From: a virus
DNA: 64,000 nt
Reading direction: 5' to 3' (one strand)
Virus record (IMG/VR): IMGVR_UViG_3300028909_000017
Coordinates: 61,415 to 125,414 of that record
Shown here: one piece after another, positions 7,549 through 15,300 of the stretch
Layout of the letters: each line of letters starts with the position of its first letter
Position numbering within the stretch: the stretch's first letter is position 1
Notes under the pieces: model-generated
Databases searched by the model: none
Seen by the model: only the letters and a program-made list of their open reading frames with translations
What the model was told of the DNA's origin: nothing
Made by a program: the position numbers and the translations under genes

Positions 7549-8011
7549 ATTTTCCTTTCCTTTCATGCCATTCACGTTCATCAGCACATATATAAACATC
7601 ATCGTCTGTAATAGGAATATACGGTGGCCAATGAATATCTAATAAAACGTCTGCACACCGTGGACAAATTCGATGTTGGGGCAATGGCCAATATGGATGG
7701 CTAGCAACATCTACCGTGAATCGTTTACAACGATTGCATTTTTCTCCTTGAGCCGGTTGAATTTCAACATTTAATTCTTCGGATGATTCTTTAAGTTCAA
7801 CCTGTGAAACTTGATACATTTCTGGTAATCCGGGTAGAAGATCAAATAACTTTTCAATATCATTTACCGATCCCGAAATGATAATTCTTGCATCACTTGA
7901 TTTACCGATTAATTTTGCTTCTCGAGCAAGTTCAAGATTCTTAAGAACAATTGGTCGAACCGTGTTAATGGCCCAATCTAAATTTGGAAACATATCAGAT
8001 AATGATTTCAT
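7538..8011 (-). CDS. Stand-alone isoleucyl-tRNA synthetase C-terminal domain
   Basis: 157 residues aligning by eye with the extreme C-terminus of bacterial IleRS: W-AI-TVRP-VLKNLELAREAK-IGKSSDA, then ISGS-NDIEKL, and the zinc finger CNRCKRF...HRICPRCADVL. In full IleRS this part helps bind tRNA-Ile and the zinc is needed for aminoacylation. No catalytic HIGH/KMSKS domain is present and the gene starts cleanly, so it is a free domain, not a truncated end of a larger frame. The window holds two tRNA-Ile genes (GAT at 40275, TAT at 42547). Role inferred: tRNA-Ile or host IleRS binding. Confidence 0.8.
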   Translation of the reverse strand: MKSLSDMFPNLDWAINTVRPIVLKNLELAREAKLIGKSSDARIIISGSVNDIEKLFDLLPGLPEMYQVSQVELKESSEELNVEIQPAQGEKCNRCKRFTVDVASHPYWPLPQHRICPRCADVLLDIHWPPYIPITDDDVYICADEREWHERKGKYEK

Positions 8012-8015
8012 ATTT

Positions 8016-8345
8016 TTAACTTTCTTTTTCCATTGGATTTTTTGGTAAAGAATTTTTTCGACGCATGGAATGCATAGTCGTGATATCGGTTAAAATAAAC
8101 CAAATTAACCACCAATAAGATCCATGAATATATCCGAGAATATTTGCAAAGAAAAATAATGGAGAAAAAATCGGAAAAGCAAATAAAAATTTATCTTTGA
8201 TGTGCTTTTGAATAATTCCAAAAGAAAAATGATCACAGATAAAAAATAGCAGGAGCCACCAGAATGATATATGAATAATTCCGGTAAATGTTGCAAGCAA
8301 AAATACTTCACTGAAATATGGAAATGCAAAAGTAATATTTTTCAT
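8016..8345 (-). CDS. Membrane protein, four helices
   Basis: 109 residues of two internally repeated units: FAFPYFSEVFLLATFTGIIH and FAFPIFSPLFFFANILGYIH, each followed by SYWWL. This suggests a duplicated two-helix module. The aromatic repeats resemble phage membrane orphans. Function unknown. Confidence 0.55.
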   Translation of the reverse strand: MKNITFAFPYFSEVFLLATFTGIIHISFWWLLLFFICDHFSFGIIQKHIKDKFLFAFPIFSPLFFFANILGYIHGSYWWLIWFILTDITTMHSMRRKNSLPKNPMEKES

Positions 8346-8357
8346 TGTGAACCCTTT

Positions 8358-8690
8358 CTAGTAATGTTGAATAACTATTTCGTCATTTAAAGTCAAAATT
8401 TTCATTCTATAATTTTCCTTAACAAATTCAGAAAATTCCGGGCACCAATCAGATTGATTATATTCAGCCCATTCACTATTGGTGATTGTTAATTCTACAA
8501 TTTCACCAATGGGATGGTTGCCATATCGATCTTTATACTCTTTATTTCTGCGCCTTACATATAAAGAAACAGTTTCTTGGGGCTCATATGCAGGAGCGGT
8601 ACCTTTAAAATTATCTCGAGTTGATAATTGAATAACGGCCTTATCACCATTTTTTACAATGTTGCAAAAGTTTTTAGCTAGAATAGACAT
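8358..8690 (-). CDS. Hypothetical protein, 110 aa
   Basis: Start taken at ATG 8690 after AGAGGATAAA; an earlier ATG would lie inside the preceding small gene. Beta-rich with a basic YVRRRNKEYKDRYG segment. No family recognised. Confidence 0.55.
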   Translation of the reverse strand: MSILAKNFCNIVKNGDKAVIQLSTRDNFKGTAPAYEPQETVSLYVRRRNKEYKDRYGNHPIGEIVELTITNSEWAEYNQSDWCPEFSEFVKENYRMKILTLNDEIVIQHY

Positions 8691-8691
8691 T

Positions 8692-8856
8692 TTATCCTCT
8701 GAGAACCATTTTTGTTCCATCTTCTTTAACGAAAACGGAGATATGTGTATTGTATACAGTTCGAAGCCCTCTTAATTCGGCCAAATAATTTCTCAGTTCT
8801 AAATTTTCGTGGGAATATTTAGCGATTAATTCATCAAGGTGTTCATCAATTTTCAT
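8692..8856 (-). CDS. Hypothetical protein, 54 aa
   Basis: ATG at 8856 to TAA at 8692, the stop overlapping the ribosome site of the next gene. N-terminal helix (EHLDELIAKYSHENLELRNY) is amphipathic and may form a coiled coil. Starts MKIDEHL, near the shared tag pattern but without a clear protease site. Confidence 0.5.
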   Translation of the reverse strand: MKIDEHLDELIAKYSHENLELRNYLAELRGLRTVYNTHISVFVKEDGTKMVLRG

Positions 8857-8862
8857 ATGGAT

Positions 8863-9063
8863 TCACCGTTCGTCATCATATGCGCCCCTCTCATAATGTT
8901 CTTCATTATATCCATCTCGGTCAAAACCATGTTCATCATACCCGTAAGAATCGAAGCCATCACGGTCATAAAGATCATCTTCATGCTCACAATTGCTGTG
9001 AAACCAATTTTGATCTTGTTCATATAAATCAAACACAGTTGGAGAATATTTTGCAATCGACAT
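8863..9063 (-). CDS. Acidic Asp/Tyr/Gly repeat protein, 66 aa
   Basis: ATG at 9063 after GTGAGG. The second half repeats short units such as DRDGFD, SYGYDEHGFD and RDGYNEE, very acidic and aromatic. This could bind divalent metal or mimic nucleic acid. First gene after the promoter-terminator module at 9084-9126. Confidence 0.55.
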   Translation of the reverse strand: MSIAKYSPTVFDLYEQDQNWFHSNCEHEDDLYDRDGFDSYGYDEHGFDRDGYNEEHYERGAYDDER

Positions 9064-9083
9064 ATGAATACCTCACTATTTAA

Positions 9084-9113
9084 AGTATAGCAAAATGAGC
9101 AAGGTTTTGTCAA
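9084..9113 (-). promoter_or_regulatory. sigma70 promoter embedded in a terminator hairpin
   Basis: TTGACA (9108-9113), 18-bp spacer, TATACT (9084-9089). The -35 box forms the loop of the hairpin at 9092-9126, so one short sequence ends tRNA transcription and starts the next unit. Confidence 0.75.
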
Positions 9114-9126
9114 CCTTGCTCATTTT
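9092..9126 (-). terminator. Rho-independent terminator, 15-bp perfect stem
   Basis: Arms 9092-9106 and 9112-9126 are exact reverse complements around a 5-base loop, with a TTTT end on the minus strand. Closes the tRNA cluster at 9135-10447. Confidence 0.8.
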
Positions 9127-9134
9127 AAAGTAGT

Positions 9135-9226
9135 TGGAGTCACTGGAGAGATTCGAACTCGCAAAATTACTTTCGTAATTCTAACGGTTTTGCAGACCGC
9201 GGGCTTGCCATTTTGCCTTCAGTGAC
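9135..9226 (-). tRNA. tRNA-Cys(GCA) with long variable arm
   Basis: Acceptor GTCACTG/CAGTGAC with U73 (a Cys identity base) and encoded CCA; anticodon loop CTGCAAA. The variable region is about 22 nt with an ATTAC-GAAA-GTAAT stem, unusual because tRNA-Cys is normally class I. One C-T mismatch in the T stem. Confidence 0.85.
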
Positions 9227-9237
9227 CCAAAAATCAG

Positions 9238-9329
9238 CGGAAGTGGTAGGATTTGAACCTACGAAACCTGCTCTTCACAAGTTTATTGATTTTCAAGATT
9301 AACGCCTTCAACCACTCGGCCACACTTCC
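9238..9329 (-). tRNA. tRNA-Ser(TGA)
   Basis: Acceptor GGAAGTG/CACTTCC, G73, long variable arm, anticodon loop CTTGAAA. No CCA encoded. Confidence 0.9.
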
Positions 9330-9335
9330 AAATTT

Positions 9336-9425
9336 CGGATGGGGTGGGATTCGAACCCACGAAACCCATTAAATAGGTTTGATAGTTTTCGAGACTATTG
9401 TCGTAAACCACTTGACTACCCATCC
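9336..9425 (-). tRNA. tRNA-Ser(CGA)
   Basis: Acceptor GGATGGG/CCCATCC, G73, class II variable arm, anticodon loop CTCGAAA. No CCA encoded. Confidence 0.9.
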
Positions 9426-9445
9426 ATGAAACATATTTCCTAATA

Positions 9446-9637
9446 CTAATCTTTTCGGAGAGTACTCGACTTGAACGAGTACATGTCGATGTTATCAACA
9501 TGAGCCGGTTTTCCAAACCGGGGCGATACCATTCCGCTCAACTCTCCATTTTGATTCCCTTTGCAACATTCTTGATTATGCTGAAATAGCCGGGGGAAGT
9601 AATGGCATTCGCATTCGCAAATTTTTTGATCTGTCAT
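9446..9637 (-). CDS. Cys-rich small protein overlapping a tRNA gene
   Basis: 63 residues from ATG 9637, preceded by a strong AAGGAGAAAAAG ribosome site. The N-terminal half is cysteine rich (CECEC, then ECC), suggesting metal binding. The frame then runs through the whole tRNA-Ser(GGA) gene and stops at 9446. Either the C-terminus really is encoded by the tRNA or the gene was cut by tRNA insertion. Confidence 0.45.
   Translation of the reverse strand: MTDQKICECECHYFPRLFQHNQECCKGNQNGELSGMVSPRFGKPAHVDNIDMYSFKSSTLRKD
9456..9547 (-). tRNA. tRNA-Ser(GGA)
   Basis: Acceptor GGAGAGT/ACTCTCC, G73, class II variable arm, anticodon loop TTGGAAA. Lies wholly inside the open frame 9446-9637. Confidence 0.9.
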
Positions 9638-9659
9638 TCTTTTTCTCCTTTTTTAAGAT

Positions 9660-9746
9660 CGGATAGTGCAAGATTCGAACTTGCGAAACCTTTCGGTTTA
9701 ACACCTTAGCAGGGTGTCGATATAAGCCAGACTCATCCAACTATCC
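9660..9746 (-). tRNA. tRNA-Ser(GCT)
   Basis: Acceptor GGATAGT/ACTATCC, G73, variable arm, anticodon loop CTGCTAA. With the other three, all serine codons can be read. Confidence 0.9.
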
Positions 9747-9752
9747 ATAAGT

Positions 9753-10034
9753 TTACTTTCTGATTTTATTTCTTTCTCGGTCAAAAATTTCTGTACTATC
9801 AGGTGAGATTTCACCACTTTGAATTAATGTACGGGCCCCACCCAAATCGTGACACTTTCTCCTTGCCAATTCATTATCAATATTTTTCTTTTGGGACTGT
9901 AATGAATTTCTTTCAGTGATTAATTCTTTTAATTGATTTTCCAAAGAATTAATTGATTCATTGAGTCTATTAATTTCATTTGAAAACCGAACACCTTCTT
10001 GACATAACGTGCCGAGTGTGATATTTTCGTGCAT
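9753..10034 (-). CDS. Coiled-coil protein, 93 aa
   Basis: Residues about 18-58 form clear heptads (INRLNESINSLENQLKELI), then ERNSLQSQKKNIDNEL. The tail is charged. Sits between tRNA-Ser and tRNA-Trp genes, showing that the tRNA run also carries protein genes. Function unknown. Confidence 0.6.
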   Translation of the reverse strand: MHENITLGTLCQEGVRFSNEINRLNESINSLENQLKELITERNSLQSQKKNIDNELARRKCHDLGGARTLIQSGEISPDSTEIFDRERNKIRK

Positions 10035-10061
10035 TATTGTTACCTTTCTTTAATTGTTGGG

Positions 10062-10133
10062 CAGGAGAGCCGATGGTCGAAATCGGAAGTTCGGTTTTGG
10101 AGACCGACAGTTTGCCACTTAGCTTACTCTCCT
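10062..10133 (-). tRNA. tRNA-Trp(CCA)
   Basis: Acceptor AGGAGAG/CTCTCCT, G73, anticodon loop CTCCAAA. The gene continues CCC rather than CCA. Confidence 0.9.
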
Positions 10134-10142
10134 ACGAATTGT

Positions 10143-10227
10143 TGGTAGCCCCACTCAGATTTGAACTGAGACGCCTTAAAGACATTAGTTCCTAAGACTA
10201 ACGTGTCTTCCGTTCCACCATGGGGCC
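10143..10227 (-). tRNA. tRNA-Leu(TAG)
   Basis: Acceptor GGCCCCA/TGGGGCT, A73, CCA encoded, anticodon loop CTTAGGA, class II variable arm. Confidence 0.9.
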
Positions 10228-10255
10228 ACGTTTAAAAATATACTTCGAATAATTT

Positions 10256-10351
10256 TGGTGCAAGCAACTGGTGTCGAACCAGCAATATTAACTCACTATG
10301 GAGGACAGATTTACAGTCTGCTGCGACTAACCAACTATTCGCCTTACTTGC
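10256..10351 (-). tRNA. tRNA-Tyr(GTA)
   Basis: Acceptor GCAAGTA/TGCTTGC, A73, CCA encoded, anticodon loop CTGTAAA, long variable arm of about 22 nt as usual for bacterial tRNA-Tyr. Confidence 0.9.
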
Positions 10352-10369
10352 ATTTACAACTAAACTTTT

Positions 10370-10447
10370 TGGTGCCCGGAGTGGAACTCGAATCCACACT
10401 GGAAGGATTTTGAGTCCTTTGCCTCCTGCCAATTGGGCTACCCGGGC
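10370..10447 (-). tRNA. tRNA-Leu(CAA) with short variable loop
   Basis: Acceptor GCCCGGG/TCCGGGC, A73, CCA encoded, anticodon stem AAGGA/TCCTT with loop CTCAAAA, giving CAA. The variable region is short (class I), unlike normal tRNA-Leu. Confidence 0.8.
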
Positions 10448-10454
10448 ACAATAT

Positions 10455-10489
10455 AAAAACCCTGAATGATTATGTCATCCAGGGTTTTT
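10455..10489 (-). terminator. Rho-independent terminator
   Basis: AAAAACCCTG ... CAGGGTTTTT, with an inner GATGA/TCATT extension. Symmetric, so it can act on both strands. Lies just upstream of the tRNA cluster. Confidence 0.8.
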
Positions 10490-10511
10490 GTTTTCCGATT
10501 TAACATCGATT

Positions 10512-10601
10512 TTAACAATTACCTGGACGCATCAAACTCCAATAGAGCAGAGAATAATCTAATGAACATAAACTTGCCGAATTGGATTTTGAAAAAGTCA
10601 T
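10512..10601 (-). CDS. Micro-protein, 29 aa, alone between promoter and terminator
   Basis: ATG at 10601 follows TTAGGAAATAA; reads to TAA at 10512 and ends SLMRPGNC. It is the only open frame between the promoter at 10700-10728 and the terminator at 10455-10489, so it may be a monocistronic peptide gene, or the transcript may act as RNA. Confidence 0.5.
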   Translation of the reverse strand: MTFSKSNSASLCSLDYSLLYWSLMRPGNC

Positions 10602-10699
10602 TTTATTTCCTAAATTAAACGTGTGTTACTGTTCGCTTTTGATTATCATTAATTTACATTACTGATCGCTGTTTCACTTATTAATCAACTACATTATTT

Positions 10700-10728
10700 A
10701 TATTACATTGTTATTTAGTCTTTGTCAA
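10700..10728 (-). promoter_or_regulatory. sigma70-type promoter
   Basis: TTGACA (10723-10728), 17-bp spacer, TAATAT (10700-10705). Drives the micro-gene at 10601 and perhaps, by readthrough, the tRNA cluster. Confidence 0.75.
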
Positions 10729-10746
10729 GAGAAAAATGAAGAATTT

Positions 10747-11253
10747 TCATAAAATATCGACATTTTTATAATATCGATAAGCCGGCTTTACAAATCCTTT
10801 ATTTTTCCATTGTTTACGGTTATTATTAACCCATTCAAAATTAATCGAATTATTTTCAATAATGATTTGTGTTATTTCACCCGAATTAATTTTAGATTCT
10901 ACGGTATTTTTAATAATGTCAATTCCATTTTGATCGGTTATTTTAAAACCGTATCCACCTGATTGTAATAATCTTTCGATCCAAATTACTGATCTATGGG
11001 AAATTATAGAATTATTTATAATTAATTTTCTATTGGCTTCCAATAAACATATTGCCAATATAGTTAGTAGACCTGCAATTGTGCTCTGGGTATTAATTTG
11101 AAAAATTTGTCTTGATTCATTACCGATATTGCAATCAATCGTAATATTTGCCAAACTATTTTCATTTTTATCTTCAATGAAATAATTTTCATACGAATCT
11201 TCTTTTTCAATCCAAATTATGTTACCTTCAAAAGTTGTAAATTGATTTTTCAT
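10747..11253 (-). CDS. GNAT-like paralogue family 2, untagged member
   Basis: 168 residues. Shares with 11256, 39639 and 47467 the core GLLTILAICLLE...HRSVIWIERLLQSGGYGFKITDQ, a pattern like a helix then a second helix after a strand, as in degenerate GNAT folds. It lacks the MKIKEI tag carried by the other three. Ends with a basic aromatic tail (KPAYRYYKN) also seen in 39639. Function unknown. Confidence 0.55.
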   Translation of the reverse strand: MKNQFTTFEGNIIWIEKEDSYENYFIEDKNENSLANITIDCNIGNESRQIFQINTQSTIAGLLTILAICLLEANRKLIINNSIISHRSVIWIERLLQSGGYGFKITDQNGIDIIKNTVESKINSGEITQIIIENNSINFEWVNNNRKQWKNKGFVKPAYRYYKNVDIL

Positions 11254-11255
11254 AA

Positions 11256-11786
11256 TTATTTAAGAAATATAGTTGTTGGGCCGGCTTCTGATTCGTTTGT
11301 GCGCAATTTATTTCGAGCTTTGAGCCATTCTGCATATAAATCATTTGAATCGGGAAATTCATCATATTGATTAGATATTTTAATTCCGCGGCCTCCGGAT
11401 TTAACTAATTTGATTAGCCAGACAATTCCGCTTTCGGTTAATCCCTCTTTATTATCAATTTTAAAATATTTTCCTTTTTCTAATAACGATTTGATAATAA
11501 TTGTTATTAATCCTTTAATTCTATTTTTTGGATCCTTGTTTTTCAATGTTAAATTTTCGACGCGTATCAATGTATAGCATTTATTCACCATCGGTAGTAA
11601 AACTCCGATATACGCCATCAAATGTTTGTTATGATCTACAATTACAAACATATCTTTAATTTGAAAAATTTTATGACCATTTGCAATTGCAACTGGCTTT
11701 TTACCATCTATATATGTTGGGTTCCATAAGATTTCTGGTATTTCATCTGCGACATCTAGCTCTTTTAAAATTTCTTTTATTTTCAT
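11256..11786 (-). CDS. Tagged GNAT-like paralogue, family 2
   Basis: 176 residues. Tag MKIKEILKE with L-K-E at 7-9. Core: strand MAYIGVLLP, then RIKGLITIIIKSLLEKGKYF and LTESGIVWLIKLVKSGGRGI. The tail of the 39639 paralogue aligns across the full length. I infer a diverged acetyltransferase-like fold without a visible acetyl-CoA loop. Next to the untagged copy 10747, as a tandem duplication. Confidence 0.55.
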   Translation of the reverse strand: MKIKEILKELDVADEIPEILWNPTYIDGKKPVAIANGHKIFQIKDMFVIVDHNKHLMAYIGVLLPMVNKCYTLIRVENLTLKNKDPKNRIKGLITIIIKSLLEKGKYFKIDNKEGLTESGIVWLIKLVKSGGRGIKISNQYDEFPDSNDLYAEWLKARNKLRTNESEAGPTTIFLK

Positions 11787-11794
11787 ATTAATTT

Positions 11795-12151
11795 TTATAG
11801 GCCAAGTTCTTTTTTAAGGGTTTCAAGTTGATTTAATTTTTCTTGACGCTGGTTTAATTTTTTAACTTGGGTTGTCTCTTCCAAATATTGTTGCGCAGCT
11901 CTCACCGAATCTTTTGCGGTAAAAATATTAATCGGTAAGGTAATATGATTTGTCCAATCACTACCACGACAATATCCGCCATATTCAATCAAAACAAATT
12001 TACCTTCGGATTCAACCGAAAGTATCGAGCAATGATCGATGCCGAAAATTTTTAAAATCGGCATGATTTGTTTATCCCGAGCTTCTTTTGCATCGGATAA
12101 TTTTGTGTTGGCAATCCAAATTTTTTCGTTCAATTTATTGATATTGATCAT
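11795..12151 (-). CDS. Hypothetical protein, 118 aa
   Basis: Helix at the start (LNEKIWIANTKLSDAKEARD), beta-rich middle (HCSILSVESEGKFVLIEYGGY) and C-terminal coiled coil (VKKLNQRQEKLNQLETLKKE). First gene of the unit driven by the promoter at 12172-12201. No family recognised. Confidence 0.55.
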   Translation of the reverse strand: MININKLNEKIWIANTKLSDAKEARDKQIMPILKIFGIDHCSILSVESEGKFVLIEYGGYCRGSDWTNHITLPINIFTAKDSVRAAQQYLEETTQVKKLNQRQEKLNQLETLKKELGL

Positions 12152-12171
12152 ATTTGTCTTTCAATATTTAA

Positions 12172-12201
12172 ATTATAGCATATGCGTAGGCAAAAAGTCA
12201 A
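12172..12201 (-). promoter_or_regulatory. sigma70-type promoter directly after a terminator
   Basis: TTGACT (12196-12201), 18-bp spacer, TATAAT (12172-12177). The -35 box abuts the T-tract of the terminator at 12205-12237. Confidence 0.75.
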
Positions 12202-12204
12202 GAA

Positions 12205-12237
12205 AAATGGGGTCGGATATTAAATCCGACCCCATTT
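12205..12237 (-). terminator. Rho-independent terminator after tail-fibre gene
   Basis: Perfect 14-bp stem AAATGGGGTCGGAT/ATCCGACCCCATTT with a 5-base loop and a TTTTT end on the minus strand. Confidence 0.85.
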
Positions 12238-12391
12238 GTTAAAATTTCGGTTTATTTAACTCGAAGTGCTGAAATTTGTTACCACCCATCACCGGCTAAT
12301 GAAGCGCATGACTCATGGCCTAATAGTGCCTCATCCCTTCCGTCTCAGCAACAGCAGACTGCCTAAGTAGCGAACTCTCCGCTCTGTCAGT

Positions 12392-15300
12392 CTAGTTAAT
12401 CGGAATAGCGGCTGTGAACGAAATCCTTTCGTTATTGCCTATTGTGAATCCAAAAATGGTGTCACTCCACAAACTCGCATTATGCGTTATGTACGCAGAG
12501 GATGTATTTGAATACCCCCCTACAAAGATACCGACTTGTGTGCTTGTGAGTGGCTCTACGCTAGCTGAGATGGCGTCAAATGTTCCGGCTGAAAGTTGCG
12601 CACTTCCGACGTTTGTACCATCGATTCCCGCATACTGAGCACCACTAACAGTGGTAGGCAGTGGTGCGAGTGTGGTGTTTACCGTGTAACTTCCTGGGAG
12701 AGAAATCAGATATGCGCCGCTTCCAGATGCTGCACCCGCCGTCGATGCGGCATAGTAGGTAAAGTTCAAATAAAGAGTTTTTCCTAGAACAGCGTATAAG
12801 GCTGTCGTCGTTCGCGTGGCAGCGCGCGACGGCGTTGTCCCGGTCGCTACGATGCTTGGGGAGTATGCCTGCCACACCATAGCGTTGCACACCGTAACAG
12901 CCGGATTCTGTAACTCCCAATAAGTGCCGTCATAGGTGAACGTCTGTATCTTGAGTAACCCCAGATCACCAACCGCTGCTGCCTGCTGCCCACACACTGT
13001 TACCGTCTTCGCAGCCAGTCCGCTCACAGCAATAGTAGGCGTGATCGTTGTGCTGGCTGTCAGCGGAACAAACTTGATAATGGTGCCAGTGGAAAGAGCA
13101 GTGATGGTCGAAGCGCCATTCATCGCTACGGTGTATGCCAAGCCCGATCCGGTCCCTGCATCCGTTCCGGTTATCGACGTGCCGAGAGCATTTCCGCTGA
13201 TTGTGGTCTGAGCGACATACACATTGTTCGCGGGAAGTTCTTCGACATAAATGTATTGTGTAGAACCGTTGGTTGGAATGAGCGTGCCGGGATTTACTCC
13301 AGCTACATATCTAAAAGCCACATTGGTTGCTATGGCAGCCTGGACGATCCCTGAGCACGGGCCATTTGAAGGGGTAAGGTTAATTGCCCCAGCACTGTTT
13401 AGATAAAGGCATCCCGACGACGGGACCGATGCCGCCGACGTGATGTTATAGATGTCAAAATACGAAGAAGACCCGCTAGTCGATCCAAAGTTCACATAAC
13501 CTGGACTTGCCTGTATGGAATACGTATGACCCGCCGCTAGTGTTACAACACCCGTCGATGTGTTGATGCTTATGTCAGATCCTGCGCTTGTCTGGAGCGT
13601 GTTGAGAACAATATATCCGCCAGCAGACGGTTCCCCTTGGCTAACTGAACTATATGCCCGCAAGTAATTGGCAACCTGCGAAACGCTGCTCACTGCGAGG
13701 CTGCTCGATACAGTTTCGGCCCAAACATTCACGTATGGATTACTGCCGATGCTCGTCAGCAGTCCAACCGACCCAGTTTCCAGATGGACGTAAGTATCTG
13801 CGGTTGGCGTATAATACGCCTCGGCGTAAGGGGTATTTGGAGCGGAGTTCGATGTGGCCATGTCAGAATCAGTCTGTCCAACATTTCCGAGCGTCGTACC
13901 GCTACCACCAGTCGCACCAGTACGCCACAGGAATGTTACAAAACCATTATTTCCTGAGAAGTTAGCATAGCCGATAGACGCACGCAAATGATAAGTGTAT
14001 CCAGCCTTGAGAAAAAGTGTATTTCCACTTTGTGTTACAAGGGTTCCGCTCGACATGTCAGTGGTACCGAGCGCGATAACGACACCAGTTGCAGACACTG
14101 ATTGACCACTACTGGCGGCTGCATGTAAATAGCTCGCCGTAGCTGATGATCCTCCCCCACTTTGAGTCTGCCACGTAAGATACTTATTGGTAATATCCGT
14201 GACCACCGGAACTTGATTCGCTAGAGTTGGCGAGTTAGTAAAACCGTATCCTTGAAGACCATCGACAATTGGTACCGTGGCCGTTCCACCAAGGTCACCA
14301 GTCAGTGATACCGCGCCAAGAGTGCTGGTAGTTGCGGCGGGCAAGTCGCTAGCTGTAAGGATTCCGTATTGTTGTGCTGATGTGCTAGAACTCATAAGAA
14401 TCTGTCTAGCAGCAGTCGGAGCACTAACAGGTGCCGTTACACCATTAAGATTAACGACCGTAGCTACTCCACCGCTAGTCATCGATACGTCCCCACTAAT
14501 TGTTCTAGGTGTGTAGACACCCGCACTCGATGCGACTGGCATCTGTCCGACCGTTGCGGCAGTGCTACTTCCCGTCCCGCCTTCAGTTTGAGGAAGTGAT
14601 GTCGTGAGTCCGGTTAACGAAGTAATATTTGAGTTAGTTCCACTGGAGGCGGCACCAACTAATGACGAATATGGAATAGTTGTTGAGGCCGTATCTGCAC
14701 CACCTCCATTTGCGTATCGATATCCAGTTAATACACCAGCACCAGTTCCGCCTTGCGATGTACTTAATGGGGTTGTAAGACCAGTGAGCGAAGTAATGTC
14801 GCTATTAACACCACTTTTTGCTGCTACTAGATTTGTTCTAGAGGTGGTTGCATTGGAAACGTCGGAAAGATTGTTGGTTGCAAGTAATGAACCAGATGCA
14901 CTGGATGCTTGAACCCAAGTACCTGAGGTAGAATTATAAACGAATATTTTGCCACCATTTGCCGTTCCTTCAGTTACATACGCCGCGTCACCATTAGCCG
15001 GAACGCCTGTTCCGGCTTGGCCATCGGTTGTCAATGTCAAGGTTATTGACGTGCCCACTCCAGCGACGGAATAAACTTTGTTTAAATATGTTCCTGCACT
15101 AGCATTTGTGAATAATATTCGGTCATTATTAATCAATGCAAATCCGTCAGATGTGTATGCACTTGATCCGACGATTGTGGTTCCCGGTGCGGTAACAGTT
15201 GAATCTAAATGTTGTACTGCAGGACGCCAAGCAAGACCATTTACTTTGTTCCCAACATAAGTTACAACGGCTTTTTGACTAGGAATAATTGTGTTACTAT

